Shown one piece after another: positions 1 through 7,611 of a stretch of DNA of 64,000 nucleotides; the first letter of the stretch is position 1, and every line of letters begins with the position of its first letter. A program made the translations under genes and the position numbers. The DNA lies in the IMG/VR virus record IMGVR_UViG_3300047095_000752, positions 1 to 64,000 of that record; one strand, given 5' to 3'. The notes under the pieces were generated by a model, which did no database searches, had not been told where the DNA came from, and saw nothing but the letters and a program-made list of their open reading frames with translations. The DNA is from a virus.

Positions 1-348
1 CATTGAGAATATTGGAATTCTATATCCGGCGGTCCTGATATAATATCGAGACCCATTGTTTATTCTATTAAACATATCGGATGAATCAAATATACCATAA
101 TGATACGCATCTTTTATTTCGAATGTCTTTACTTCACCATCGTATAGATCATATGCTGCTACCCGATAATCTTCCATTTTAATATTATGATCTTTTACTT
201 CAATGATATATTGGTCGAAATGGACATTTAATCCAAATGATATTAATATAACTAAATAACATGTCAACTTCCAATATTTAAAATCACCATCTTTATCAAT
301 CCAATTTCCAAATATAAACTGTATAATCCCACTTAGTACTTTTTTCAT
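1..348 (-). CDS. Small membrane protein, 3' end outside window
   Basis: The reading frame stays open for 116 codons from an ATG at 348 to the left window edge, so the C-terminus is missing. An AGGAA ribosome site precedes the ATG. The N-terminus (MKKVLSGIIQFIFGNW) is followed by a hydrophobic stretch at about residues 29-40 (CYLVILISFGLNV) that could be one membrane segment. The rest is charged and tyrosine-rich. I do not recognise the family. It is the last visible gene of the leftward block that begins upstream with the RNA-repair genes. Confidence 0.6.
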   Translation of the reverse strand, partial: MKKVLSGIIQFIFGNWIDKDGDFKYWKLTCYLVILISFGLNVHFDQYIIEVKDHNIKMEDYRVAAYDLYDGEVKTFEIKDAYHYGIFDSSDMFNRINNGSRYYIRTAGYRIPIFSM

Positions 349-372
349 TTAACATTTCCTTTTTCAGTCGTA

Positions 373-504
373 TTATTCGCCGCGATATAGTTTTATGTTA
401 GATACAAGCGCAATTCTTATAAATATCAATGTTATGCTTTTTGAATATATTGTTGTATTGTAGGTAATATAACCGAACTGGTTGAAGGTTATAACTAAAC
501 TCAT
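373..504 (-). CDS. Small hypothetical protein, 43 aa
   Basis: Short frame starting MSLVITFNQF and ending KLYRGE, with an AAAGAAAGG ribosome site 7 nt before the ATG. A TATATATATTTTAA promoter-like element lies about 30 nt upstream, directly after the stop of the DUF5662 gene, so this looks like the first gene of a new short unit. The central part is hydrophobic (ITLIFIRIALV), possibly a membrane helix. No family recognised. Confidence 0.5.
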   Translation of the reverse strand: MSLVITFNQFGYITYNTTIYSKSITLIFIRIALVSNIKLYRGE

Positions 505-530
505 TGTCGCGCCTTTCTTTACACTCTTGT

Positions 531-548
531 TAAAATATATATAGTCAG
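531..548 (-). promoter_or_regulatory. Promoter-like AT element, TGACTATATATATTTTAA type
   Basis: On the - strand the sequence reads TGACTATATATATTTTAAC and overlaps the 3' end of the DUF5662 gene. A near-identical copy lies at 40595-40612 upstream of another leftward gene. It shares the TATATATT core of the main phage promoter motif but has a different downstream half, so it may be a subclass. Confidence 0.4.
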
Positions 549-1084
549 TATCGTTTCAAGTATTCTGTGAATAAATCTGGCTCGGACATTAGAGTTTGTT
601 TATAATGAATTTCTTGAAATATTTTATCTAATCCTTTAATTGTATTTGGATGTAGTCTCCCCTTCATTTTCTTTATACCATGGGTTTTCAACCAACACCA
701 ATTATAAACTTGTGCCCAGTCTTTCTCTTTACCGTAGGTTCGACTAGCCGCCATCCAATCTGCAACCATTTCTCGTATATATTTTTCGGGCATTTCGATT
801 GGGGTTTCTCGTATGGATACACCTTCGTTACCGTGCCCGGTTCTTGATAGCCAATATTCCCAGTGATGGTGATTATGATTTTGATGATTTAACCACGCGG
901 TTTCCATATCAAGTATATCAAATGATAACATCTGATGTTTTTTACGGTAACAATTAAATTCAACAGGTGTGAATTTACTCCAGTCATGAATTATTAATTG
1001 GTACAATGGTGTTTTTGTATATATAAAACCTGCAAGAAACACATACCATTTATGTTTCAGTAAAAATAGGAAAAACTTTAACAC
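545..1084 (-). CDS. DUF5662 family protein
   Basis: 179 aa, GTG start with an AAAGGAG site 6 nt upstream. The sequence has the family hallmarks I recognise: a hydrophobic N-terminus (FLFLLKHKWYVFLAG), then IIHDWSKFTPVEF near residues 31-43, and a histidine-rich HQNHNHHHWEYWL block near residues 67-79. The His/Asp pattern resembles a metal-binding hydrolase core, but no activity is established for this family to my knowledge. DUF5662 proteins are common in large phages. It follows three small genes downstream of the HD-Pnk gene in the same direction. Confidence 0.75.
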   Translation of the reverse strand: MLKFFLFLLKHKWYVFLAGFIYTKTPLYQLIIHDWSKFTPVEFNCYRKKHQMLSFDILDMETAWLNHQNHNHHHWEYWLSRTGHGNEGVSIRETPIEMPEKYIREMVADWMAASRTYGKEKDWAQVYNWCWLKTHGIKKMKGRLHPNTIKGLDKIFQEIHYKQTLMSEPDLFTEYLKRY

Positions 1085-1096
1085 TATGAACTCCTT

Positions 1097-1414
1097 TTAG
1101 AATATATATTTACGGAAAAGTCTAATATCATTACGTGCGTGAAACGATTCGCTGTATAAACTTAATGAATTCATCCAATCCACAAAGAATATATGAGTAT
1201 GAGACTTTTTGAAAAATCTACATGTACCTAAACTTGGTGAATCAAATAAAATAGTAGCAAATATTTTTATATTGAATGAAGTGGGGTATTTATATATTAT
1301 GATATCAAGCCCATATCTATTATTTACTACAACGCGGGACTTCATTAATATTTTTGTTATTAATTTTTTAAAACAATATGTTGTATGTACAAATTTTTCT
1401 GGTTGGTATTTCAT
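1097..1414 (-). CDS. Small hypothetical protein, 105 aa
   Basis: ATG with GGAAA upstream; overlaps the stop of the gene before it by 4 bases (ATGA-type coupling). Basic and rich in Phe, Tyr and Ile, with a mixed helix then strand look (FKKLITKILMKSR near the N-terminus). No family recognised. It belongs to the run of tiny overlapping genes downstream of HD-Pnk. Confidence 0.55.
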   Translation of the reverse strand: MKYQPEKFVHTTYCFKKLITKILMKSRVVVNNRYGLDIIIYKYPTSFNIKIFATILFDSPSLGTCRFFKKSHTHIFFVDWMNSLSLYSESFHARNDIRLFRKYIF

Positions 1415-1659
1415 GCGGATTTCCGTTTAAGTCTATATAATTCAGTGTATTCACCGATATACCACTTACTCGCACTACACACACCTACCCGCCGTAGTTT
1501 ATCTATTAGATCTTCGGGTCGATCTGATGGGTTGCTGCCACGCCAATGTGACCAGTAAAATACATATAGAATATTAGGTGCCAACCTTTGTATAAAATAT
1601 TCAATTGAATTTAAAATATTGTATATAGTATCGTATATTAATTTTTTGAAACTAACCAT
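1411..1659 (-). CDS. Small hypothetical protein, 82 aa
   Basis: ATG with AAAGGTG ribosome site. The N-terminal half looks like one amphipathic helix (FKKLIYDTIYNILNSIEYFI), and the C-terminal half is basic and polar. This helix-first layout recurs in many tiny genes of this window. It overlaps both neighbours by a few bases, which suggests translational coupling. Function unknown. Confidence 0.55.
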   Translation of the reverse strand: MVSFKKLIYDTIYNILNSIEYFIQRLAPNILYVFYWSHWRGSNPSDRPEDLIDKLRRVGVCSASKWYIGEYTELYRLKRKSA

Positions 1660-1882
1660 CGTTCACCTTTGTAAACCATATACATTTTACCGTATACTTT
1701 GATGACCGAAGTCGGTCGACTATAAATTCAATTTTACGCCCAACATTATTTCCAAGTTCATCAGAAATGTCCGTTGTATAAAATAAATAAAATAAAGTCT
1801 TCGCAAATTTTAGAATTAATTGTTCAAGACTACAACATAGTTCGTATATAATAACACTGAGTTTATAATTACACTGCGTCAT
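1652..1882 (-). CDS. Small hypothetical protein, 76 aa
   Basis: I place the start at the ATG at 1882 (MTQCNYKLSV), which overlaps the 3' end of the HD-Pnk gene; a longer frame to 1936 is also open. The N-terminal half is a likely helix (LEQLILKFAKTLFYLF) and the C-terminus is basic. Function unknown. Confidence 0.5.
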   Translation of the reverse strand: MTQCNYKLSVIIYELCCSLEQLILKFAKTLFYLFYTTDISDELGNNVGRKIEFIVDRLRSSKYTVKCIWFTKVNDG

Positions 1883-3074
1883 AACTTGTTTTAAACCATA
1901 TACCATCAAAATTTTCGTTATAAGTAGGTATTTCAATTCTTTTCATAATCTTGAATGTTTCTTCACCTACCGTGTGATCGGTTCGATTACGGTCGTTGAG
2001 TTTACACGTATCTTCATTTAAAATTATAAATGTACATCCTATAGTTACATCTCGATATCTATTCTTCAAATAATTTAAAATGACTCTTCTATTATCTTTT
2101 TTAAGGTTAGTATTACAAACTGCTATTTTATTCCTAAACCCATTTATACTTATTTCGTTATTTATATCTTCAATTAGTAATTGCTCTAATGGTGTATTTT
2201 TCGACAGGCAGTACTCAAATGCTTGTTTGGCGACCTCTTTAGGGTCGTTGAGTATAACTCTTGAGTTTAAATCTGATGATAAATTGTCTTTGAATACTCG
2301 CTCCCGAATTATATCGAATGAAAATATTTTACGGTCAGCCTGAGTTGCTCGGAAATCCTTACCAGATCCGGGTAGACCACAGTAGAACATGATATCTACA
2401 TCGTCCGACGTCAGATTACTTTTAGTATATTTACGTCCGGTGAAATTTATATTAACAACATGTTTAGATTTATGGGAATCGGAGTCTTTGGAAGCTACAC
2501 TTCCCAACTCATCAATTTCTTTGAATAATTTGAATTTATTGTATAGGGAACTCTCATACCTAACCATCTTAGCCAACTTATCGGGTATATTAATTAGATC
2601 GTAGAACACCATATGATTTGACACTAAATCACAAACGTCAACTATAATAGAAGATTGTTTATCGGTATCAACACAGAATTCAGCCAACACATCATACACA
2701 ACATTTGAGGCGTGTTTTGTACTCATAAATGCATGGTTATAGAATGTAACTTTATTATCATCTTTTATTTTTCTGGTAAATACTTTTCCGTAATCGTGAG
2801 TTAAAATTGCAACAGTCATTGTCATCAAATCTTCAACGGATTCAATCTTGATTGTGTTATAACTAAGGTATGCTTTATACGCCCCTAGCATGGCGGTGAC
2901 ATGTGCCCATACATCACCCTCACCGTGCCATGGGTTGTGGTTCACTATAGTTTGACCATCGTATAAATGATGTGAAGTGACTCTCATTTCTTGAACTTCG
3001 GATTCATATTTTTTGCAATAAAAAGAAATTATTTTATTCATATATTTTATGTTTTGTGCGTTTGATGTTGCCAC
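1869..3074 (-). CDS. HD-domain phosphatase / 5'-OH polynucleotide kinase (HD-Pnk type)
   Basis: 401 aa bifunctional RNA/DNA end-healing enzyme. Residues about 45-165 form an HD phosphohydrolase domain, with conserved His residues in a NHNPWHGEGDVWAHV segment and the HD pair in ILTHDYGK (about 91-97). Residues about 230-400 form a P-loop kinase with Walker A GLPGSGKD (about 233-240) and a C-terminal arginine-containing lid (DRNRTDHTVGEE) ending in a YNENFDGIWF segment typical of phage polynucleotide kinases. The known Runella HD-Pnk has this order: the HD domain removes 2',3'-cyclic or 2'/3' phosphates and the kinase phosphorylates 5'-OH ends, making ends ligatable. The start is the GTG at 3074, because AAGGAG lies 6 nt upstream; the longer frame to 3101 would run into the promoter element. 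It has its own phage promoter and follows an RNA ligase gene. A plain HD protein fused to an unrelated kinase is less likely. Confidence 0.85.
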   Translation of the reverse strand: MATSNAQNIKYMNKIISFYCKKYESEVQEMRVTSHHLYDGQTIVNHNPWHGEGDVWAHVTAMLGAYKAYLSYNTIKIESVEDLMTMTVAILTHDYGKVFTRKIKDDNKVTFYNHAFMSTKHASNVVYDVLAEFCVDTDKQSSIIVDVCDLVSNHMVFYDLINIPDKLAKMVRYESSLYNKFKLFKEIDELGSVASKDSDSHKSKHVVNINFTGRKYTKSNLTSDDVDIMFYCGLPGSGKDFRATQADRKIFSFDIIRERVFKDNLSSDLNSRVILNDPKEVAKQAFEYCLSKNTPLEQLLIEDINNEISINGFRNKIAVCNTNLKKDNRRVILNYLKNRYRDVTIGCTFIILNEDTCKLNDRNRTDHTVGEETFKIMKRIEIPTYNENFDGIWFKTSYDAV

Positions 3075-3098
3075 GAAAAACTCCTTAAAGGTTGGATA

Positions 3099-3118
3099 CA
3101 CTATTCAATATATATAAT
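3099..3118 (-). promoter_or_regulatory. Phage promoter motif upstream of HD-Pnk
   Basis: The - strand reads TTATATATATTGAATAGTG, a copy of the recurrent TATATATWWAWTAKTG element. It lies between the stop of the RNA ligase gene (3120) and the ribosome site of HD-Pnk, so the transcript leader would be very short. Confidence 0.65.
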
Positions 3119-3119
3119 G

Positions 3120-4406
3120 CTAATGAGATTCCGTTTGTTCACCAGATCGAATTATGTAAAATACTGATATCAATTTAAATATTTTTCGCATCAAATGTGT
3201 CTTATTGGTTACTGGATCTATATGTTCATATAAGTCATTTTCCAAAGAGCGAACCACAATTCCTTCCCGACCTTTGAATTGATTCTTGTTCAACATACTA
3301 TGGTGCACTAAGGTGGTCGGACCATCTACATATTCTTCAAGGACACCTTCGTAGTACGGACCTTTATATAGACACTTCACACATGGTAAATTAAATGCTT
3401 TTGTATACGATTCTAATATATCGATGTGTTGATATTTACCATTAATTGTAATATCGAAGAATTTATATTCTTTAGCTGTACAACCATAATTCATATCTTG
3501 AACGCCGTTACCATATATTTCACCATATAGAACAATGTCATCACCCCCAGATCCGCCATGTCCCTGTGATATAGATTCTGCGAATCCCCTATTATTATTC
3601 CTAAGATTATACAATAGATCTTTAACTCGTGAATCTAATATCGGTAGTAAATATAGATCGACGTATGGTGTTTCGGCTATGTTAAAAATAGTATTGAAAT
3701 AGGGCACATTATTATATAGAGAATTTATAATTTTACTTTTCCAGCAGTTATTAAATATATTGGTATGGTATTTGAATAAGGTTTTCTTTTTAAATTTTAC
3801 ACTGAATTCTCTAACAATCTTTAACTGAGTGGTATGACTTCCTGCAACAAATTCAAATTTACCTTTAGGGTTCTTAACATACCCCGCCCGGAAGTTTGTA
3901 CCGTGTATTTTCTCAGTTATATAAATCGTTTCACCTCCACTAAAAGCTCCGGGATAATTTCTATAATTTTCAATACCAGTGTAATTCGTGAACGTACCAT
4001 ATTGATTTACGATATACACATTAGAGTCGTACCCAGCAGTTTCATAATTATATGCGTTATAATATTTAGTTTTATCATCACCTACCTTGTCACCGGCTTC
4101 AATGTGTATGGCAAATCCAAAACTGGGTTCCGCCCTTATATTCGCCGCCATTATTCTAACGTGTGTATCAGCCATAACATGCCCCGAAGGGAGTGTCCCA
4201 CAATATTTGGTTATCTCCCATTTATCCGTCCATTCTCTTGGGACTAGACTGTTCGGTGGGAAATATATAATTGGATCATTTACTTTATACTTACCTTTTG
4301 GTACAATTACCCACCACCCATTGATTCGGATCTTCTCTAATAAATCCGCATTTGGGTGTTTTTGTACATCTGATATAGTTTCTACTTTTACAGCAAAAGT
4401 TGACAT
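3120..4406 (-). CDS. RNA ligase, DraRnl (Rnl5) type
   Basis: 429 aa ATP-dependent RNA ligase. The N-terminal ~110 residues look like the OB-fold module specific to the Deinococcus DraRnl/Rnl5 group (start MSTFAVKVETISDVQ, then GWWVIVPKGKYKVNDPI). The nucleotidyltransferase core follows. Motif I is EKIHGTNFR, with the AMP-accepting lysine at about residue 166. A motif III/IV region reads DIVLYGEIYGNGVQ, and motif V reads EGIVVRSL. The family seals nicks bearing a 3'-OH on RNA, using 5'-phosphate ends. The start is the ATG at 4406, 5 nt after AAAGGAAC; the frame upstream to 4433 is unlikely to be used. It sits between the Hen1-ligase fusion and HD-Pnk, whose kinase and phosphatase would prepare its substrate ends. 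It is a second RNA ligase of a different family from the Pnkp-type one at 4784-6982. Confidence 0.88.
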   Translation of the reverse strand: MSTFAVKVETISDVQKHPNADLLEKIRINGWWVIVPKGKYKVNDPIIYFPPNSLVPREWTDKWEITKYCGTLPSGHVMADTHVRIMAANIRAEPSFGFAIHIEAGDKVGDDKTKYYNAYNYETAGYDSNVYIVNQYGTFTNYTGIENYRNYPGAFSGGETIYITEKIHGTNFRAGYVKNPKGKFEFVAGSHTTQLKIVREFSVKFKKKTLFKYHTNIFNNCWKSKIINSLYNNVPYFNTIFNIAETPYVDLYLLPILDSRVKDLLYNLRNNNRGFAESISQGHGGSGGDDIVLYGEIYGNGVQDMNYGCTAKEYKFFDITINGKYQHIDILESYTKAFNLPCVKCLYKGPYYEGVLEEYVDGPTTLVHHSMLNKNQFKGREGIVVRSLENDLYEHIDPVTNKTHLMRKIFKLISVFYIIRSGEQTESH

Positions 4407-4419
4407 GAAGTTCCTTTCT

Positions 4420-4731
4420 TTACCGATATCCATGATTTTGAGTATAAATTTGAGCTACACTTTTCCGGCGAGTATATAACACTTGTGCAATCGGACCTGC
4501 TATATTAGCACTATATGTAACCCCGAGTATTATACTACGAGTGAAATAATTTAATTTTAAAAAACTTAATGTAAATATACGATTTTTATATTTTCGGCGA
4601 CTATTACATCTTGATGTTATACACATATCATTTTTAGATTTTGTTATAACTTTAGACATGAGAAATATTAATTTACGAATTGAACTCAAACATAAGTTTT
4701 TGTCAACCTGCGATAAAATGGATTTATTCAT
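4420..4731 (-). CDS. Small basic hypothetical protein, 103 aa
   Basis: ATG with an AGGAG site, directly after a strong GC-rich hairpin. Strongly basic (Lys/Arg-rich throughout, for example SRCNSRRKYKNRIF). It lies between the two RNA ligase genes, so an RNA-binding accessory role is conceivable, but nothing in the sequence proves it. Its 3' end runs to just before the RNA ligase start. Confidence 0.55.
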   Translation of the reverse strand: MNKSILSQVDKNLCLSSIRKLIFLMSKVITKSKNDMCITSRCNSRRKYKNRIFTLSFLKLNYFTRSIILGVTYSANIAGPIAQVLYTRRKSVAQIYTQNHGYR

Positions 4732-4741
4732 GAGTTCTCCT

Positions 4742-4774
4742 ATGGGCGCGGATCTAATATTGATCCGCGCCCAT
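4742..4774 (-). repeat. 13-bp perfect GC-rich hairpin between repair genes
   Basis: ATGGGCGCGGATC and its exact complement flank a 7-nt loop (TAATATT on the + strand). It lies between the stop of the Hen1-ligase gene and the ribosome site of the next gene. There is no U-run after it on the - strand, so it is more likely an mRNA processing or stabilising hairpin, or an attenuator, than a classical terminator. Confidence 0.7.
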
Positions 4775-4783
4775 CTATTTATA

Positions 4784-6982
4784 TTACAACGTTTTATCGA
4801 CTACACCAACAGAACTCATTCCGAGAAATGCAGCCACATACTTGAGTCTAGTCTCATGCCGATTATTCAAGAATGCATCTAATATTATTTTAGAGCATTC
4901 AAATTCTTGAATAGCAAGTCCACGCTTTTTAGCGACTTGGCGATGTGTTATATTTTTGAAATATTCTTCATTTTCATATAGAGGGAGTCCGTAAGTCAAA
5001 TTTAAATACTTATGTCCCCGGACTTTAAGAGCGGGTTGGATATAATATCCGGATGGTAATACACTTGAAAAATTATTCAATGGTTTATATACAAACCCTT
5101 CGAGTAAAGGTAGATCTGGATATGTATTGAAGGTAAGAGTTTCAGAAGGAGAACTACCGCAACGAGAGAGCCAGTCCAGTGTATTGTTTGCCATATCGTG
5201 TTCATCCGTTATAACGGTATATTTGCATGGCTTTAGTATTTTACAATCATCTGATATGATATCTATGTATTTCATCATATCCAAATTAGACATTGTATAA
5301 CCGTGTATAAGAGATCTTTTATGCTTGGTACCGATAGCAAGTACATGAAATGGTCGAATTTCAATATCAGTTTCTTTAGTAAATTCGTTGAGTGTATTCA
5401 ACACGGTCTCAACATACGCCGTATCCTTACCAGAATGTATATTGGATAGATATTGGGATTCGATTGCTGCGTAGAATTGCTCGTTAAGCATTGTTTTTGC
5501 AGCGTACGACCAAGGTAGAAGCTCAGCATCCAGAATAATAAAGGACACTTCCATCCCGATTTTTTCTTCAAGGGCGCTTATATTTTTTGATATTTCTGAA
5601 TGTAGGACGAGCTTTATATTTTGTTCATCTTCATTCTTGAAAAATTCAAATCCACCACGAGAATTTATTATAAGGGTTTTATCGTACCCTTTTTCTTGAG
5701 CAGCTTCAAAATTCTTAAACCACAATATTTGAGTTCGAGAACCCATATACTTAGTCTGTTGAATTAATTTAGTTACGCCACGCTCTCTGTAGTATTTAAA
5801 CGCACCCAGAGGATGTTCAATATAAGAGTCGAATTGTCCGTATAAAGTTCTATAATAGTCGAGTTTATTTTCTGGAAGTAGATGCTCCTTAAGAGTCTCA
5901 ACCGGAGACACTGTAGGTGCCATGTAAAATATATTCTTCGAGTTACTTATGAATGCACGTGACGTATACCCACGCCCAATTTCCTTCTGAGATACAGAGT
6001 AATCAGACACAGGGAGGTATATGTTACCTTGCATTTTATTCAAATTTTTAAGAGATTTAAAGTCGATCTGTCGTTCAATTTTATTTTTTCGAGGTTTTCT
6101 ATAATCGGTTGTGTCAAGAGTCCATTCGAGAATTCGCTCAGGACTCCATTCGGTTGGATCAACTTGTATTGAAAATATCCTATCTTCAACTTCACCTTCT
6201 TTTGGCGGATATGGTTTTGATATTGTTATCTTGTTATCTATAAGAGATTTATGTGTAGCGAATATACAGAAGGAGGGCTGCATATTCTCAAATTCTTCAG
6301 TCGGTTCTATTATATCAATATATTCAATATTGTATAAGTCGGATAGATAACTAACCACTTCGCGGCTAAATTGGTCTTTTGTGTATTCGACGCAATGGTC
6401 TCGCCGACGGAGGCTACCCGGCTCTATCGAATAGAATTTATTGAATTCAATATTAGGGGTAGTTAGATATAAATACTTCGGTACAAATATGTTTTTAATT
6501 AAATCTAAAATTTTAATACGATCACCATATTCAAAGTGCTCAATAGCTTCCACACAAGTCAATAGATCGGGGAGACAATCGCTTATAGTTATATTTGGGT
6601 ATAGTATATTACTTTCAATTACACGAACTTTATCAGTTGTTTTTATCTTTTTTATTTTATAAAAATCCTTTTCAATTCCAAGGATTCTAAGTTTCGGATG
6701 TTCTTTTACCAACATCTCCAACAGTTTACCTTCGGAAGTACACAGGTCCACCATGTACTCAATTTCAGGCATATCATTGAGTTTATTACATATCAATTCA
6801 TGTCTTTTCTGATGTAACGATATCTTCTTATCAACCAGTTCAGCTACAGATACTGGTGGGGTATATCCAAATTCTTGCTTAAATTTTTGCTTTAATGTTT
6901 TGTTATCTTGACAGAATTTGTTCATAATCATAGAGAAGTTTTTAGAATATCTTCTAACCGTAGTTGAATCGTTATCCGACAT
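4784..6982 (-). CDS. Fusion: Hen1 3'-terminal 2'-O-methyltransferase + Pnkp-type RNA ligase
   Basis: 732 aa RNA-repair fusion. Residues about 60-250 match the bacterial Hen1 methyltransferase: SAM-binding VDLCTSEGK (about 78-86), metal-binding EAIEH (about 145-149), TTPNIEFN (about 174-181) and RRRDHCVEYTKDQF (about 192-205). Hen1 methylates the 2'-OH of the 3' end at an RNA break before sealing. Residues about 310-732 match the ligase domain of bacterial Pnkp: APTVSPVET upstream, then motif I TKYMGSR (nucleotidyl lysine about 411), LDAELLPWS, LEGFVYKPL, and a QPALKVRGHKYL motif V with a KKRGLAIQEFE segment near the end. The kinase and metallophosphatase domains of normal Pnkp are absent, and so is the usual N-terminal half of Hen1. 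Both appear to be supplied by separate genes here (HD-Pnk and 6972-7610). I use the ATG at 6982, 6 nt after AAGGAA; ATG at 6988 is the alternative. It overlaps the upstream gene by 11 bases. Confidence 0.88.
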   Translation of the reverse strand: MSDNDSTTVRRYSKNFSMIMNKFCQDNKTLKQKFKQEFGYTPPVSVAELVDKKISLHQKRHELICNKLNDMPEIEYMVDLCTSEGKLLEMLVKEHPKLRILGIEKDFYKIKKIKTTDKVRVIESNILYPNITISDCLPDLLTCVEAIEHFEYGDRIKILDLIKNIFVPKYLYLTTPNIEFNKFYSIEPGSLRRRDHCVEYTKDQFSREVVSYLSDLYNIEYIDIIEPTEEFENMQPSFCIFATHKSLIDNKITISKPYPPKEGEVEDRIFSIQVDPTEWSPERILEWTLDTTDYRKPRKNKIERQIDFKSLKNLNKMQGNIYLPVSDYSVSQKEIGRGYTSRAFISNSKNIFYMAPTVSPVETLKEHLLPENKLDYYRTLYGQFDSYIEHPLGAFKYYRERGVTKLIQQTKYMGSRTQILWFKNFEAAQEKGYDKTLIINSRGGFEFFKNEDEQNIKLVLHSEISKNISALEEKIGMEVSFIILDAELLPWSYAAKTMLNEQFYAAIESQYLSNIHSGKDTAYVETVLNTLNEFTKETDIEIRPFHVLAIGTKHKRSLIHGYTMSNLDMMKYIDIISDDCKILKPCKYTVITDEHDMANNTLDWLSRCGSSPSETLTFNTYPDLPLLEGFVYKPLNNFSSVLPSGYYIQPALKVRGHKYLNLTYGLPLYENEEYFKNITHRQVAKKRGLAIQEFECSKIILDAFLNNRHETRLKYVAAFLGMSSVGVVDKTL

Positions 6983-7610
6983 CTTCATTTCCTTCGTCGA
7001 GCCAAGTTTTAGAGATTGTAATTAATTTATCAACAAATGCTTCATGTGCTGTATATATTCCACCGCGCCGGATAGTCAAAAATAACGATAATACATATGC
7101 CTTCTGTATGAATTCCGATGTCGTCATAGCTTCTTTTGGATTTAATTTCAACATAAAGCACGAACGCATTTCAATCGTCGATTCAACACTTGATGCATTA
7201 ATGTTGTAATCATCAAATAGCTTTACCGAGAATTCTAAGTCGTTCACAATCGGACCAATTATTATTTCTTGATTTTGCGTTTTTTGAAAAAATTGTTCGT
7301 CGGTTATATCACCTTTCGGTGGTCGTCCCGCGATGCAAGACCGTAGGGTTTCCCATAGTGCTTTTAGATGATACGGACATGCTGCAGCAACTTCTGAATT
7401 CAAATAGAAATCTAAATTCAATTGTCGTGCAACTTTTAAGAATTGCATATCATCTAATTCGGTTTTAATTTCATATTGCGTATCTACCCCGTTGACGAAT
7501 TGACCCGTGAATTTAAGTCCACGCAGGTCCTGTTCAAATGGGGGAGAATTTGGATTCTTAACTAATATATAAGATAAATGTGGTATATCACTTTTTATTG
7601 AAAAATACAT
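6972..7610 (-). CDS. Stand-alone Hen1 N-terminal domain (Pnkp ligase activator)
   Basis: 212 aa. Bacterial Hen1 has an N-terminal half that activates the Pnkp ligase and a C-terminal methyltransferase. This protein resembles that N-terminal half along its length: HLSYILVKNPNSPPFEQ near residues 11-27, a middle GRPPKGDITDEQFF segment, and a closing KLNPKEAM…FIQKAYVLSLFLTIRR…EAFVDKLITISKTWL stretch that matches the Hen1 pattern of a basic-hydrophobic helix pair ending the domain. It ends by overlapping the Hen1-methyltransferase/ligase fusion, so the two could act as a complex equivalent to a split Hen1. The match is by memory of the family, not alignment. The ribosome site AAAGGG overlaps the end of the DNA ligase gene. 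Confidence 0.72.
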   Translation of the reverse strand: MYFSIKSDIPHLSYILVKNPNSPPFEQDLRGLKFTGQFVNGVDTQYEIKTELDDMQFLKVARQLNLDFYLNSEVAAACPYHLKALWETLRSCIAGRPPKGDITDEQFFQKTQNQEIIIGPIVNDLEFSVKLFDDYNINASSVESTIEMRSCFMLKLNPKEAMTTSEFIQKAYVLSLFLTIRRGGIYTAHEAFVDKLITISKTWLDEGNEDVG

Positions 7611-7611
7611 A

